The notes beneath the pieces are model-generated. The model saw only the letters and a program-made list of their open reading frames with translations, was not told where the DNA came from and made no database searches. This document shows, one piece after another, positions 36,929 to 46,907 of a stretch of 64,000 nt of DNA. The translations under genes and the position numbers were made by a program. How positions within the stretch are numbered: position 1 is the first letter of the stretch; each line of letters begins with the position of its first letter. The stretch covers positions 248,001 to 312,000 of the forward strand of contig NZ_JAAIXY010000007.1 of NCBI RefSeq assembly GCF_010894455.1, given 5' to 3'. The DNA comes from Myxococcus eversor. Its GTDB lineage: Bacteria; Myxococcota; Myxococcia; Myxococcales; Myxococcaceae.

Positions 36929-38374
36929 ATGCACCTGGACGAGTACACGCGATACGACGGGATGGGGCTGGCGGAGCTGGTGCGTCGCAAGGAAGTGACT
37001 CCGGCGGAGCTGACGCAAGCGGCGCTCGACGCCATCGCCCGCGTCAATCCGAAGCTGAACGCGGTCATCGATGTCCGGGAAGCGGACGCGAAGAACGCCG
37101 TGCAGCAGGGGCTTCCGCAGGGGCCCTTCACGGGCGTGCCGTTCCTCATCAAGGACCTGGCGCTGCACGCGGCGGGCGTCCCGACGGACCTGGGGAGCCG
37201 GCTGACGAAAGGCCTGATGCTGCCGTTCGACAGCTTCCTGATGGAGCGCTTCCGTCGCACGGGCGTGGTGTTGCTGGGACGGACGAACACGCCGGAGTTC
37301 GGCAACAACGCGACGACGGAGCCGGTGCTGCATGGGCCCACGCGCAACCCTTGGGACCTGGGACGCAGCCCTGGCGGCTCCAGTGGAGGCTCGGCGGCGG
37401 CGGTGGCGGCGGGCATCGTTCCGGTGGCCCATGGCAATGACGGCGGCGGCTCGCTGCGCATTCCCGCGGCGCTCTGCGGCGTCTTTGGTCTGAAGCCCAC
37501 GCGCGGACGCAACTCCATCGGGCCCAACTCGGGAGAAGCCATCAACGGCCTGGGTATCGAGCATGTGGTGACGCGCTCGGTCCGCGACAGCGCGGCCATG
37601 CTGGATGCCACGCAAGGGCCCGCGGTAGGCGACCCGCACCACGCGCCGCCGCCGGAGCGGCCCTACCTGGAGGAGGTCCGACGGGGGCCGGGGAAGCTGC
37701 GCATCGCCATCTCCAGGAAGGCGGCCTCCGGCGTCCCCGTGAGTCCCGACAGCGTCGCGGCGGTGGAAGACGTGGCGAAGCTGTGCGCCTCGCTGGGGCA
37801 CGACATCGTCGAGGCGGAGCCTGTCTATGACAACGAGGCCCTGCTGGAGGCCCTCGTGACGGTCTGGTCCTCCTCCAACGCATTCCTGGTGCAGATGCTG
37901 AGCACGGCCTTGGGGCGCACCGTGGGCCCGGACACGCTGGAAGCCTCGACGTGGGCGGCGGTGGAGCATGGCCGCGCGCTGAAGGCGACGGACCTCCAGG
38001 CGGCGTTCGCGGTGTTCAATCAGGTGAGCCGCGCGGTGGGCGCGTTCCACGCGAACCATGACCTGCTGCTGACGCCGACGACGGCGGGGCCGCCCTACCT
38101 GCTCGGGGAGATGGACTCCAACAAGCCCAGGAGCGCGGGCGAGTGGTACCGGTTCGTGTTCTCCCTGATTCCCTTCACCGCGCTCTACAACGTGACGGGA
38201 CAGCCGGCGATGTCCGTGCCGTTGCACTGGAATGCGCAGGACCTGCCCATCGGCGTCCAGTTCGTGAGCCGCTTCGCGGACGAGGCCACCTTGTTCCGGC
38301 TCGCCGGACAGCTCGAGGAGGCGCGCCCGTGGTCCGTGCGCCGGCCTCCGGTGCACGCGGCGCGCGACGTGTGA
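36929..38374 (+). CDS. amidase (amidase-signature family)
   Basis: 481 residues from ATG 36929 (GAGGG just upstream). The Ser-cisSer-Lys triad is visible: Lys75 in FLIKDLAL, cis-Ser in [16 protein letters not shown] (about 151-152) and the nucleophile Ser175 in [11 protein letters not shown]. The rest of the family follows ([60 protein letters not shown]). No signal peptide, so cytoplasmic. Members hydrolyse carboxamides such as aryl-acetamides and 6-aminohexanoate dimers, and the substrate is not predictable. Ends at a strong bidirectional hairpin. Confidence 0.9.
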   Translation: MHLDEYTRYDGMGLAELVRRKEVTPAELTQAALDAIARVNPKLNAVIDVREADAKNAVQQGLPQGPFTGVPFLIKDLALHAAGVPTDLGSRLTKGLMLPFDSFLMERFRRTGVVLLGRTNTPEFGNNATTEPVLHGPTRNPWDLGRSPGGSSGGSAAAVAAGIVPVAHGNDGGGSLRIPAALCGVFGLKPTRGRNSIGPNSGEAINGLGIEHVVTRSVRDSAAMLDATQGPAVGDPHHAPPPERPYLEEVRRGPGKLRIAISRKAASGVPVSPDSVAAVEDVAKLCASLGHDIVEAEPVYDNEALLEALVTVWSSSNAFLVQMLSTALGRTVGPDTLEASTWAAVEHGRALKATDLQAAFAVFNQVSRAVGAFHANHDLLLTPTTAGPPYLLGEMDSNKPRSAGEWYRFVFSLIPFTALYNVTGQPAMSVPLHWNAQDLPIGVQFVSRFADEATLFRLAGQLEEARPWSVRRPPVHAARDV

Positions 38375-38388
38375 CACATCTCTGAGCA

Positions 38389-38422
38389 GCGCTGAGCCTC
38401 CTGCCGGAGAGAGGCTCAGCGC
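38389..38422. terminator. bidirectional hairpin between convergent genes
   Basis: GCGCTGAGCCTC (38389-38400) pairs perfectly with GAGGCTCAGCGC (38411-38422). The right arm includes the stop codon of the minus-strand gene ending at 38416, so one structure serves both the amidase and the paralogue operon. Confidence 0.8.
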
Positions 38423-38880
38423 GGCAGCGGCAGGTATCGACCGAGCCCATCCATGACCAGGCTCTCGATGCGCAGCACCGTGCGCTTCGGACCGACCTCC
38501 AGCCTGTCGAACTTCGTGAGGATGGAGAGGAGCGGCTTCTCCCGCCTTCGCTCTCGAATCTCCGACCAGGGAATGAACAAGGGCGGATGGAAGGGAGTGC
38601 GGACGGGAATCATCGAGACGTAGAGGCCATCCTCGTCCACGCCCACGGTGAGCGAGTTCTTGTAATAGACCCAGCCCATCTTCCCCGTGACGCCGCCGAT
38701 GGCGCCCCTCGGCATGGGCTCATCCGTGCGGAACCTCCGCGCGAGCCAGAACCAGCCTCCTGTCATTGACGCGTTGAGCGCCGTGGCCAGCAGGCCCACC
38801 GCTATCAGGGGAATGGCCAGCCAGAATGGAATGGAGGTCGCGGCCAGCAGGAACAGGGATTGAGCCTCCATCGAAGTCAC
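38416..38880 (-). CDS. small membrane protein, paralogue C of a three-copy family
   Basis: 154 residues from GTG 38880, whose codon overlaps the TGA of the preceding gene (GTGA). One or two N-terminal membrane helices (SIPFWLAIPLIAVGLLATAL) followed by a beta-rich, PH-like cytoplasmic domain. It shares WFWLARRFR, GKMGWVYYKNSLTVGVDEDGL and PFHPPLFIPWSEI with the proteins at 39339 and 39804. The G-x-DE-x-GLY and IPWSEI motifs define the family. No function is known to me. Last gene of the operon. Confidence 0.65.
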   Translation of the reverse strand: MTSMEAQSLFLLAATSIPFWLAIPLIAVGLLATALNASMTGGWFWLARRFRTDEPMPRGAIGGVTGKMGWVYYKNSLTVGVDEDGLYVSMIPVRTPFHPPLFIPWSEIRERRREKPLLSILTKFDRLEVGPKRTVLRIESLVMDGLGRYLPLPR

Positions 38881-39338
38881 TCCATCGGACGAGGCGCACG
38901 CGCCCAGAGCACATCCCAGATGGACGCGGGGGAAGAAAATCCAGGCAATATCAGCCGGACCAGCACCTCGGTGGCAGCCACCTGGGCGCCCTGACTCCGT
39001 GCCTCCGCGAACAAGCTCCGGAGCAGTGCGGGGCCATCCACATACACCGCGGACAAGAGCCCGGACTCCCCCACTGGAGCCGGAGGCGAGACCTCCGGGT
39101 CCCGAGGTTTCAAGCCCCAGACCTTGAGCACATCGCTGTACAGCTCATCCAGGTCATACAGCGGCACGTGAAGGCCCAGCGCGCCGCATGGGCAATCCCA
39201 GCCGAAGCTCCGGGCCAGCATCCCACCCGACTTCAGCATCCGGCCCCGCGCGGCCTCGCCACAGAGGCCACACTTCACGGGCCCCACTTCGCCTGTCAAT
39301 TCGGACCTGGCGTCAAAGGTGATATCGAGCGCTTCCAT
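38877..39338 (-). CDS. zinc-ribbon-like hypothetical protein in the paralogue operon
   Basis: 153 residues. A C-x2-C (KCGLCGEAARG) and later C-x-C (WDCPCGALGL) suggest a small zinc ribbon in the first 60 residues. The remainder is helical (YDLDELYSDVLKVWGLK, LLRSLFAEARSQG). No signal or membrane segment. Its ATG directly abuts the TGA of the 39339 gene, and its TGA overlaps the next GTG, so it is firmly inside the operon. Function unknown. Its ribbon may correspond to the Cys4 tail fused to the 39804 paralogue. Confidence 0.6.
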   Translation of the reverse strand: MEALDITFDARSELTGEVGPVKCGLCGEAARGRMLKSGGMLARSFGWDCPCGALGLHVPLYDLDELYSDVLKVWGLKPRDPEVSPPAPVGESGLLSAVYVDGPALLRSLFAEARSQGAQVAATEVLVRLILPGFSSPASIWDVLWARAPRPME

Positions 39339-39779
39339 TCAGTTCACGGGGGGCAGGTAGGAGTCGAGGGGCTCCGTCACGGAGGCCCGGAGTTGAATCC
39401 GGGTGGAGTGCTCCCCGGCCCGAAAGCTGTCGCTCTTCATGAAGAAGAACGACGTGATTTCCCTGTCATGAATCTCCGACCAGGGGATCCTCAGTGGCGG
39501 ATGAAAGGGTCGGAAGATGAGATTCGGCACCAGGTAGAGCCCTTGCTCATCGCCCCCCACGGCAAGACAGTTCTTGTAGTCGACCCAGCCGATCTTCCCC
39601 GAGGTGAAGTTTCGCATGGAGCTCGGGGCAGGCCCGTCCGCACGGAACTGCCTCGCGAGGCCATGCCAACCACTCACCCACGAAGCCACGCGCATGGCTG
39701 ACGCGCCTGCCACGACAAGCAGGAGCGTGGCTCCCCAAGGGTGCGTCTTGACCAGGAGGTCGAGGAAAGGTGAGTGCAT
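39339..39779 (-). CDS. small membrane protein, paralogue B
   Basis: 146 residues with an N-terminal membrane segment (WGATLLLVVAGASAMRVASW), then WHGLARQFRADGPAPSSMRN, GKIGWVDYKNCLAVGGDEQG, PFHPPLRIPWSEIHDREITS and a C-terminal SVTEPLDSYLPP. About half the residues match paralogue C by eye, including the GKxGWVxYKN block, so a recent duplication is likely. It starts 24 bp after paralogue A and abuts the zinc-ribbon gene. Confidence 0.65.
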   Translation of the reverse strand: MHSPFLDLLVKTHPWGATLLLVVAGASAMRVASWVSGWHGLARQFRADGPAPSSMRNFTSGKIGWVDYKNCLAVGGDEQGLYLVPNLIFRPFHPPLRIPWSEIHDREITSFFFMKSDSFRAGEHSTRIQLRASVTEPLDSYLPPVN

Positions 39780-39803
39780 GGCATCGGTCCTAAGTCGCCA
39801 GGG

Positions 39804-40325
39804 TCACCCCTGAAAGCTCCTCGCGCACCCGAAACAGCGGAGCACACGCTGCGCCTGAACCGCCCCGGGCGTCAAAGCCAAGGTCGAGCACATCTGACAA
39901 TGCGTCGGAGGAAGATATGCGCTGTAGGCCTCCAACACGGAGGCCTGGAGCTTCACCCGAATGCGCTGTGGCCCCACGCGAAAGGTGTCCAGCTTCATGA
40001 AGAAGGGACCCCTCCCGCGATTCCTTTCATGAAGCTCCGACCAGGGGATGCGCAGCGGAGCACGCGAGCCCCCGAGCAGGAGCGCCGGCGCCAGGTAGAG
40101 GCCCCGCTCGTCGCCTCCCACGTCGAGGACCTGGCTGGCCCCCATCGAGCCCACCTGCCCCCATGCCTCGGTCTGCATCGAATCCGGCTGGGTGCCCTCG
40201 GACAGGTAGTGACGTTCCAGGGCCGACCAGCCGTCGCGGAAGCGAAGGACCAACGACACGAGCACGCACACCATGGCGAATCCGGCCACGAGCGCGGGGA
40301 CCATCTCTGGAGGAAGAGCGGGCAT
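39804..40325 (-). CDS. small membrane protein, paralogue A, with C-terminal Cys4 motif
   Basis: 173 residues. N-terminal helix (MVPALVAGFAMVCVLVSLVL), then WSALERHYL, VLDVGGDERGLYLAPALLL, APLRIPWSELHERN and SVLEAYSAYLPP, the same order as paralogues B and C but more diverged. It alone adds a Cys4 tail, CQMC to CFGC (about residues 143-169), a zinc-ribbon pattern. It begins 13 bp after the thioesterase gene. The tail suggests that in the B/C pair the ribbon is supplied by the separate 38877 protein. Confidence 0.65.
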   Translation of the reverse strand: MPALPPEMVPALVAGFAMVCVLVSLVLRFRDGWSALERHYLSEGTQPDSMQTEAWGQVGSMGASQVLDVGGDERGLYLAPALLLGGSRAPLRIPWSELHERNRGRGPFFMKLDTFRVGPQRIRVKLQASVLEAYSAYLPPTHCQMCSTLALTPGAVQAQRVLRCFGCARSFQG

Positions 40326-40338
40326 GATGGAGAACTCC

Positions 40339-40773
<435 letters not shown>

Positions 40774-40792
40774 GGCTTCACCCTCCCCACGG

Positions 40793-42106
40793 CTACCAGT
40801 ACCCCAGCGCCTGCTGGAACAGCCCACCCAGCACGGGCCGGGTCATCTCTCGCGGAGCATTCTGCAAGAGCCGCTGCTGGGGGAAGGCCCCCTCCGTCAG
40901 CGCCGCCACGTCCGCCTCGGTGTATCCAACTCCGCCCAGGCCGTTCGGCATCCCCACCGCGCGCATGATGCGGATGAGCGTGTCCGCCAGCACCTTGCCC
41001 GCGTCCTTCGGCCCCGCGCCCCGAGCATCCGCGCCCAGCCACGTCGCGGCCTCCAGGTGACGCTCCGGGCTCTCCTCCGCCGTGTAGCGGAACACCGCCG
41101 GCGCATTCAGGATGACCGCCATTCCATGGGGCACGAGCGGCTCGTCCTGGGGATAACCCGTGGGCCTGAACTCGCGCACCAGCCCCGCCACCGCGTACGC
41201 CATGCCGTGGGGCGCATGCACTCCGGCGTTGCCAAAGGCGATTCCCGCCAGCGTCGCCGCCCACATCAACTGCTCGCGCGCCTCGTGGTCCCCCGCGTCC
41301 TTCACGCCGCGCTCCAGATACAGCCCCATCAACCGCAGGGCCTCACGACACCCCAGGTCGCTCCACGGGTTGGCCCCCTGGCTCATCGGCCGAAGGCTGG
41401 GACGCGGAGGCGCGGGGCGCCGCACGTACGGCCGCGCCGTATAGGACTCCAGCGCATGGGAGAGCACGTCCAGCCCGCTGGCGGCCACCACCTCACCCGG
41501 CAGCGTGGCGGTGCAGTCCGGGTCCACCAGCGCCTCGGTGGGACGCAGCGCGTGCGAGGCGATGCCCGTCTTCGCACCCAACGAGAGCAGGTCGAAGATG
41601 GTGATGCCCGTCACCTCGCTGCCCGTCCCCGACGTCGTGGGGCAGGCGATGTGCGGCTTGAGCGGCCCCGGCACGGGACGCCCGTCGCCCACGGGGGCAT
41701 TCACATAGGTCAGGAAGTCGGTGGGCCACGTCGCATAGAGGTTCGCCGCCTTGCACGTGTCGATGACGGAGCCGCCACCGAGAGACACGTAGCCATCCGG
41801 GCGCAGGTCCGCGGCGAACCGCACCGCCTCCAGGAAGGAGCGGTCCGTGGGCTCGACGCGACATTCCGTGAAGACACCGACGTCGAGTCCCGCCGCGACC
41901 AACGAGGCCCGCACCTTCTCGAAGTGCGGCAGCCGCGCCACGCACGCGTCCGAGAACAACGCCACGCGCTTCATGCCGAGCGCCCGGGCCCGCTCGCCCA
42001 CCTCCTCCAGACACCCTCGCCCGAAGGTGACGCGCGACGCATCCATCGTGAAGGCGGAGTCACACCCCTCCCCCACCGACTGGTAGTGGCAACAGCCAAA
42101 GCCCAT
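40793..42106 (-). CDS. hydroxyacid-oxoacid transhydrogenase-like iron alcohol dehydrogenase (ADHFE1 type)
   Basis: 437 residues from ATG 42106 (GGGAGGA upstream). It belongs to the ADHFE1 branch of group III dehydrogenases: [20 protein letters not shown] at the N-terminus, [75 protein letters not shown], and metal-site [17 protein letters not shown] with [12 protein letters not shown]. The reference enzyme couples oxidation of 4-hydroxybutyrate to reduction of 2-oxoglutarate. Unlike the 6440 paralogue it keeps the SHALESY His. Co-directional with the thioesterase 19 bp downstream. Confidence 0.87.
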   Translation of the reverse strand: MGFGCCHYQSVGEGCDSAFTMDASRVTFGRGCLEEVGERARALGMKRVALFSDACVARLPHFEKVRASLVAAGLDVGVFTECRVEPTDRSFLEAVRFAADLRPDGYVSLGGGSVIDTCKAANLYATWPTDFLTYVNAPVGDGRPVPGPLKPHIACPTTSGTGSEVTGITIFDLLSLGAKTGIASHALRPTEALVDPDCTATLPGEVVAASGLDVLSHALESYTARPYVRRPAPPRPSLRPMSQGANPWSDLGCREALRLMGLYLERGVKDAGDHEAREQLMWAATLAGIAFGNAGVHAPHGMAYAVAGLVREFRPTGYPQDEPLVPHGMAVILNAPAVFRYTAEESPERHLEAATWLGADARGAGPKDAGKVLADTLIRIMRAVGMPNGLGGVGYTEADVAALTEGAFPQQRLLQNAPREMTRPVLGGLFQQALGYW

Positions 42107-42185
42107 GACAGTCCTCCCACGCCGGTTCCCGCCGCAATCTAGCGTGGGTGGGAGGAAGAACGGGCGACATCCGCCCCCACCGCGC

Positions 42186-43160
42186 TCAACAGTCGTAGTC
42201 CGGGGGCGTACCGCCATCCTCGACGAGCACGGGCGCGGGCCCACCCTGCTTCGCGAGCGACTCCCCACAGTCCAGCGAGGCCTCACCGGAGAGCGTGCGA
42301 TACAGCACACACGACGCCCGCTCGACGAAGAACGCCTGACGCGGCCAGTCCGGACCGCGAGCCGCGAGGATGGCCACCGCGTAGTGCCCACCGTCCGGCA
42401 GCCGCACCAGCCCCACCTCGTTGAGTACGTTGTAGCGCGAGTCGTCCGAGCAGCACCCCGGAGGCAACCAGCCCCCCTTGTGCTTCATCGACGCGCGCGC
42501 CTTCGCCGGCAGGAGCGTCCCCAGCCAGCCGCCACAGCCCTCGCGAGGCGTCAGCTCCATCCACGCGAGCAGGCGCGAGGTGGGCTTGGGCTTCAGCAGC
42601 TCGCCGCCACTCAAGCGCTGGAGGAAGGTCACCGCGTCCGCCGCGCAGAGGTAGTTGTCATTCCCCATCGCCTGGGGCGAGTTCGTCGCGCGACGCGGCT
42701 TGCCGTAGTTCCACTTCGTCAGCGCGGTGTTCTTCACGTCCAGCGAGCGCAGGTAGTCGTTGATGGCGTCCGGCCCCCCCACCAGGTCGATGAGCGCCCC
42801 CGAGGCCTCGTTGTCGGAGGTGCGAAAGACCTTCTCCGCCAGCGGCGCCACCTTCGACTCCTCGGCCTTCTTCAAGGCCGCCGCCACCCAGAACACCTTC
42901 GCCGAGCTGGCGGAGATGTGCGGCACCGTGTCGGAGAAACCCGCGTACTCACCGGTGCGCAGGTCCTTCACCGCGATGGCCACGTCCGAGCCCGGCGCCA
43001 GCCGCGCGGCCTCCGCCGCCAGGGAATCGACGACGGCCCGGAGGGGCTCGCGCTTGAGGCTTCCAGCGGCCGGAGCCGCCGCCAGGGCACTGCCCAGCCA
43101 GAGCCAGGACAGCCAGACGACTCCCACCCAGCCACGCGGCGCGAACCCCTTGTGCATCAT
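42186..43160 (-). CDS. class A beta-lactamase-like serine hydrolase, secreted
   Basis: 324 residues from the tandem ATG at 43160/43157 (GGAGGA upstream). Sec signal [20 protein letters not shown]. Class A landmarks are S85-S-A-K88 (SxxK), S115-D116-N117 (SDN) in [15 protein letters not shown], and a KHKGGW box in place of KTG. An added C-terminal tail ends PPDYDC. The active-site set is complete, but the family (Beta-lactamase2) also includes enzymes with no antibiotic role, so resistance should not be assumed. The start codon overlaps the TGA of the short upstream reading fragment. 79 bp separate it from the next gene. Confidence 0.83.
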   Translation of the reverse strand: MMHKGFAPRGWVGVVWLSWLWLGSALAAAPAAGSLKREPLRAVVDSLAAEAARLAPGSDVAIAVKDLRTGEYAGFSDTVPHISASSAKVFWVAAALKKAEESKVAPLAEKVFRTSDNEASGALIDLVGGPDAINDYLRSLDVKNTALTKWNYGKPRRATNSPQAMGNDNYLCAADAVTFLQRLSGGELLKPKPTSRLLAWMELTPREGCGGWLGTLLPAKARASMKHKGGWLPPGCCSDDSRYNVLNEVGLVRLPDGGHYAVAILAARGPDWPRQAFFVERASCVLYRTLSGEASLDCGESLAKQGGPAPVLVEDGGTPPDYDC

Positions 43161-43297
43161 CGTCCTCCAGGCAGTGCGGCCCCCGAGGTGGACGCCGCGC
43201 CCGCGACGAAGGCGCCCAGGTCATACGGGACGCCCAGCCGGGAGACTCCCTCGTAGTCGAAGGCCACCACGCCCGCCAGGGGCACCCCGACGTCCAC
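43157..43297 (-). pseudogene. short coding-like fragment before the beta-lactamase-like gene
   Basis: Reading the minus strand from GTG 43297 gives VDVGVPLAGVVAFDYEGVSR and then LGVPYDLGAFVAGAAS, ending GGR and TGA at 43157-43159, which overlaps the downstream ATG. The frame is open back to about 43375 without a good start or ribosome site. Composition looks coding. It may be the 3' end of a deleted gene or a tiny leader-like protein; the family is not recognised. Confidence 0.35.
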
Positions 43298-43413
43298 GGC
43301 GGGTGACGTCGATGACAGGATGCACGCGGGTTCGGTGCGGCTGATTTCCGCCGAACAAGCCCTGGCGGCGGAGCGGACCGATTCGCCTCACACGTGCGAC
43401 GACAGACAACGAC

Positions 43414-43466
43414 GGCCCCCCGTTCCGCCGTGCCTCCAAGGCGAGCGGCACGACGGAACGGGGGCC
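43414..43466 (-). terminator. long hairpin terminator after the M28 aminopeptidase gene
   Basis: GGCCCCCCGTTCCGCCGTGCC (43414-43434) pairs with GGCACGACGGAACGGGGGCC (43447-43466), about 20 pairs with one bulge and one mismatch-type wobble, 14 bases past the stop codon. This is the strongest hairpin in the window. Confidence 0.85.
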
Positions 43467-43479
43467 TTGTGCTTCGAAG

Positions 43480-44667
43480 CTACTTGGCCAGCTCGGCCAC
43501 GAAGGCCGCGGCGAGCTTGGAGAACTTGAGCGCGTGATTGGCCGTGCCACCGGACTTGGCGATGGTGTCACCCGTCGTGTGGATGTAGGGATTGCCCTGG
43601 CTGACGACCGCCTCATGCGGGATGGAGGCCGCGAAGCCCGCGTTCGTCCACGACGCGTGGTCCGAGCACGCGTAGCCGCACGTGGTGTTCACGTGGGAGA
43701 TGGTCGTGCTGAAGTACGTGGCGATGAGGTTGCGCAGGAACGTGTTCTGCGCGGAGTTGGTGTAGTCGGTGACGATGCCCACGTCGGCCGACGTGCCCCG
43801 GTAGTTGGTCATGTCCAGTTGGAGCACGCCCACCACGTTGATGCCGTTGTTCTTGTGGTACGCGGCGATCTCCTTGGAGCCGCGCAGGCCGACTTCCTCG
43901 GCCGCGTAGCCCATGAACTTCACCGTGCGCTGGGGCCGGTAGTTGCAGGCCACCGCCGCCCGGATGACCTCCGTGAAGGAGGCGATGCCGGAGGCGTTGT
44001 CATCCGCGCCGGGCGCCGTGCTGCCGGAGGAGGTCGAGTCCAGGTGGCCACCCACCACGACGACTTCGTTGGGCAGCGTGGTGCCCCGGATGGTGAGGAT
44101 GACGGAGGGCTGCGCCCAGGCGGCGTGCGTGAAGAGCTCCGTGGTGATGTCCGTGCGGCCGGAGGCCAGCGTCGCCCAGCGGCTGCGCAGCCAGTTCGCC
44201 GCGCTCACGCCCGTGGTCGACGTGTAGTAGCGCGTGGTGTACGCGGCCAGCGAGTTGATGGTGCTGCGGACGTTCGCCTCCGTCACCGCGTTGGCCATGC
44301 AGTTGACGGCGGCGGCGTTGTCGATGGTGTAGGTGATGAGCTCCTGCGAGGGCACCAGGGGCTCGGGGACCAGCGACTGCTCCGCCTCGTCACGGCTCTC
44401 GAACGTCACGAAGCCCGCACAGCGGTTGAACTGGTCGTGCATGATTTCGGCGATGCGCGACAGCTGCGACTCGCGCACCGGAATCACCACCACGTCCTCC
44501 TTCGACATCGAGGGCGCGGGGGCCTTCCAGCCTTCGCGCACGAAGGCCTCGGAGAGGGGGGCCAGGGCATCCGAGCCCAGCGAAATCCACAGCTCTTTGT
44601 CCTCGGCTTCGGCGAAGGCCGCGGTGGGGCTCAGCAATAACAGGGCAAACGGAATCAACCGCTTCAT
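43480..44667 (-). CDS. secreted M28 family zinc aminopeptidase (leucyl-aminopeptidase-like)
   Basis: 395 residues from ATG 44667 (GAGGAGCG upstream). Sec signal LIPFALLLLSPTAAFA, a propeptide of about 100 residues, then the M28 di-zinc domain: VVVGGHLDSTSS (His, Asp), GADDNASGIASF (bridging Asp), GYAAEEVGLRGS (Glu-Glu), LQLDMTNYRG (Asp) and PYIHTTGDTIA (last His). The arrangement matches Vibrio proteolyticus aminopeptidase (M28E). A Cys pair in NTTCGYACSDH probably forms a disulfide. It removes N-terminal hydrophobic residues from peptides outside the cell and would complement the large endoprotease at 14915. Confidence 0.9.
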   Translation of the reverse strand: MKRLIPFALLLLSPTAAFAEAEDKELWISLGSDALAPLSEAFVREGWKAPAPSMSKEDVVVIPVRESQLSRIAEIMHDQFNRCAGFVTFESRDEAEQSLVPEPLVPSQELITYTIDNAAAVNCMANAVTEANVRSTINSLAAYTTRYYTSTTGVSAANWLRSRWATLASGRTDITTELFTHAAWAQPSVILTIRGTTLPNEVVVVGGHLDSTSSGSTAPGADDNASGIASFTEVIRAAVACNYRPQRTVKFMGYAAEEVGLRGSKEIAAYHKNNGINVVGVLQLDMTNYRGTSADVGIVTDYTNSAQNTFLRNLIATYFSTTISHVNTTCGYACSDHASWTNAGFAASIPHEAVVSQGNPYIHTTGDTIAKSGGTANHALKFSKLAAAFVAELAK

Positions 44668-44938
44668 GGCAGCGCTCCTCGGTGGAATGGATGGTGCGTC
44701 GCGGATCACCGCGGGCGGCCGCATCTCGCGGCCTCCGCGTGTGGTCCCCAGGACGCGCGCAATGCCAGCCCGCGCGCATCGACGGAGACGGACCGGCACT
44801 TTCCGCTTTTCCAGTGAATCCCCGCAACTGATACCGCCCTCCGGGACGAGAAATAAGTGTCCACGGGGCAACAGCGTCAGTCTGTCCGGTTGCGTCACCC
44901 TCCTGAACCCACAGGAGCCCCTACCGGGGCGGCGGCCC

Positions 44939-46162
44939 TCAGCCCCCCGAATGCCCGGCCAGGGCGGCCAGGCCCGGGCGGACGGCGTCGGTGGCGGACT
45001 CACCCTCGGCGAGGCTCGCCTCGGTGCGCACCATGGGCAGGCCGTGAGGCTGGGCGCGAAGGAAGGCCATCAACTTCTCGCGCACCAGGCACCGCAAGTC
45101 GAAGGCCTTGCCGGAGTCCGCCGCGCTCACCAGCGCGCGCAGCTTCATGGTCCGCTCGGAGAGGTCCGTCACCTGCAGCCCCTGCACCTTGCCGTCCCAG
45201 AGGCCGTTGGACTCCTGCTCCAACACGCGCTTGAGCTCCGCGCGCACCGAGGGCACGTCGGTGCGGAAGTCCACGTACAGCTCCGCGGTGCCCAGGATTT
45301 CGGGCGACACCTTGCTCCAGTTCTGGAAGGGCTTCTCCAGGAAGTGGCCCATGGGAATCACCAGCCGGCGCAGGTCCCACACCTTGATGACGACGTAGGT
45401 GAGCGTGATTTCCTCCACCCACCCCCACTCGTTCTCCACGATGACGGTGTCGCCGATGCGGATGGGCTGGGTGATGGAGAGCTGGATGCCGGCGAGCAGC
45501 GTGGAGATGGACTTCTGCGCCGCGAGGCCGATGAAGAGGCCGGCGATGCCCGCGGAGGCCAGCAGCGACACGCCCACGTTGCGCACCGCCTCGAACTGGA
45601 GCAGCAGCAGCGACGCGACGATGAGCACCACCGCCACTTCAATCACGCGCCGCAGCACCGACAGCTGCGTGCGCAGCCCGCGCGCGCGGGCCACGTTGCC
45701 CCCCTTCTCCTCGCGCACCACCGTCTGCTCCACGAAGCCCGCGGCCAGCTTCACGAAGCGCAAGAGGAACCAGCCCACCGCGGCCAGTCCCACCGAGCGG
45801 GCCACCAGCTCCACGCCGAGCTTCGCCACCGGCGGCAGCTTCAGCGCCCACAGTCCGGAGGCCACCAGCACGACGAAGAGCAGGTAGCGCACCGGCCCTC
45901 GCGCGGACGCCGCGAGCTGGTCATCCCAGCCGGACTTCGTCATGGACGTGGCCCGGTCCACCAACCGCAGCACCATCCACTCCACACCCCGCCCCAAGAG
46001 CCACGCCCCGGCCACCAGCACGCCCAACCCCGCCCACTGCCACAGCTCCAATCCACCCCAGGAGCCCTCCGGCACCGGCACGGGCAACGGTGGCGCGGTC
46101 CCCGCCGCCGCCTCTGTGGGCGCGGCGGACAGCAACGACAGCAGGGTGCTTGAACGAACCAT
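44939..46162 (-). CDS. MscS-family mechanosensitive ion channel
   Basis: 407 residues from ATG 46162 (GAGAGG upstream). Four or five transmembrane helices; the pore helix VGVSLLASAGIAGLFIGLAA with QKSISTLLAGI is the Gly/Ala-rich MscS TM3. The beta domain follows (PIRIGDTVIVENEWGWVEEI, RRLVIPMGHFLEKPFQNWS), then the alpha/beta C-terminal vestibule. The longer N-terminus puts it in the YbdG/YnaI-like size class. It releases solutes on hypo-osmotic shock. Followed at 271 bp by the M28 gene; no shared function is suggested. Confidence 0.88.
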   Translation of the reverse strand: MVRSSTLLSLLSAAPTEAAAGTAPPLPVPVPEGSWGGLELWQWAGLGVLVAGAWLLGRGVEWMVLRLVDRATSMTKSGWDDQLAASARGPVRYLLFVVLVASGLWALKLPPVAKLGVELVARSVGLAAVGWFLLRFVKLAAGFVEQTVVREEKGGNVARARGLRTQLSVLRRVIEVAVVLIVASLLLLQFEAVRNVGVSLLASAGIAGLFIGLAAQKSISTLLAGIQLSITQPIRIGDTVIVENEWGWVEEITLTYVVIKVWDLRRLVIPMGHFLEKPFQNWSKVSPEILGTAELYVDFRTDVPSVRAELKRVLEQESNGLWDGKVQGLQVTDLSERTMKLRALVSAADSGKAFDLRCLVREKLMAFLRAQPHGLPMVRTEASLAEGESATDAVRPGLAALAGHSGG

Positions 46163-46353
46163 GGCTCGGACCTCTCGTGGCGGGACGCGTGCGAGCGGGA
46201 GCGCACCGGACGGTGTGCCCTCGCGGATGCCTCCACCCTCGGGTGAAAGTTTGAGGTCAAACCTACTAGCGGTATGCGCCGGTTCGGTCCAGCAACTTCT
46301 CCGGGCCTGGGTGCCCCACGGCCCACGGGGCACGAAGCGCGACGGCGAGCGAG

Positions 46354-46821
46354 CTACGGCTTGCCCGTCGGCGCGGGGGGCGTGGGCTTGGGGAGCCGAG
46401 AGATGTGGCTCGCGGCAATCCGCCAACGCCCTTCCCGCTTGATGAGCGTGTCGGTGAAGCGGAAGTCCGCCTCGAAGGTCGAGCCGCCGGAGACGCCCTT
46501 GACGGAGGTGATGCCAATCACCACCGCGGTGTCGCCGTAGAAGCGGACCTTCATGTCGTGGTTGCGGAAGACCTCGTAGCGAGGCTCCTTCGCGCGGACC
46601 TCGGCCAGGGTGGCGGCGCGGTCCGTCACGTTCCCCGCCGAGTCCATCTGGGTGAAGCCGTCCGCGAGGAAGCCCTCCAGGAAGGCGCCGTCACTCTTCC
46701 GGAAGGCCTCACATGCGGCCTGGAGTCCATCCAGCACCGCCTTCTCCTCCCCACTCGGAGAGGCCGCGACGGAGGGAGAGGACAGCGCGAGAACCACGAG
46801 CGTGAGCATCGACTTGAGCAT
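46354..46821 (-). CDS. secreted NTF2-like (DUF4440/SnoaL-type) protein
   Basis: 155 residues from ATG 46821 (AGGAGGG upstream). Signal LKSMLTLVVLALSSPSVA. The mature part is a cone-shaped NTF2 fold: ALDGLQAACEAFRKSD-like start, FLADGFTQMDSAGNV, YEVFRNHDMKVRFYGDTAVV and the final strand KREGRWRIAASHISRL. DUF4440 domains bind small ligands or act as simple isomerases. A Pro/Lys tail ends the protein. 191 bp upstream of the MscS gene. Confidence 0.78.
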   Translation of the reverse strand: MLKSMLTLVVLALSSPSVAASPSGEEKAVLDGLQAACEAFRKSDGAFLEGFLADGFTQMDSAGNVTDRAATLAEVRAKEPRYEVFRNHDMKVRFYGDTAVVIGITSVKGVSGGSTFEADFRFTDTLIKREGRWRIAASHISRLPKPTPPAPTGKP

Positions 46822-46907
46822 GGAGGGCCCTCCTGGGAAGGCCCCTGGCGTACAGGGGATGGCTCCTGCTGTCGAACCGTCGTTGCGCCGTGAAGTCCAG
46901 GCGTCGC

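Noticed and set aside
42186..43160. Reading the beta-lactamase-like gene as an antibiotic-resistance determinant
   Set aside because: SxxK and SDN are present, but the family includes many non-resistance hydrolases, and there is no mobile context or linked regulator.
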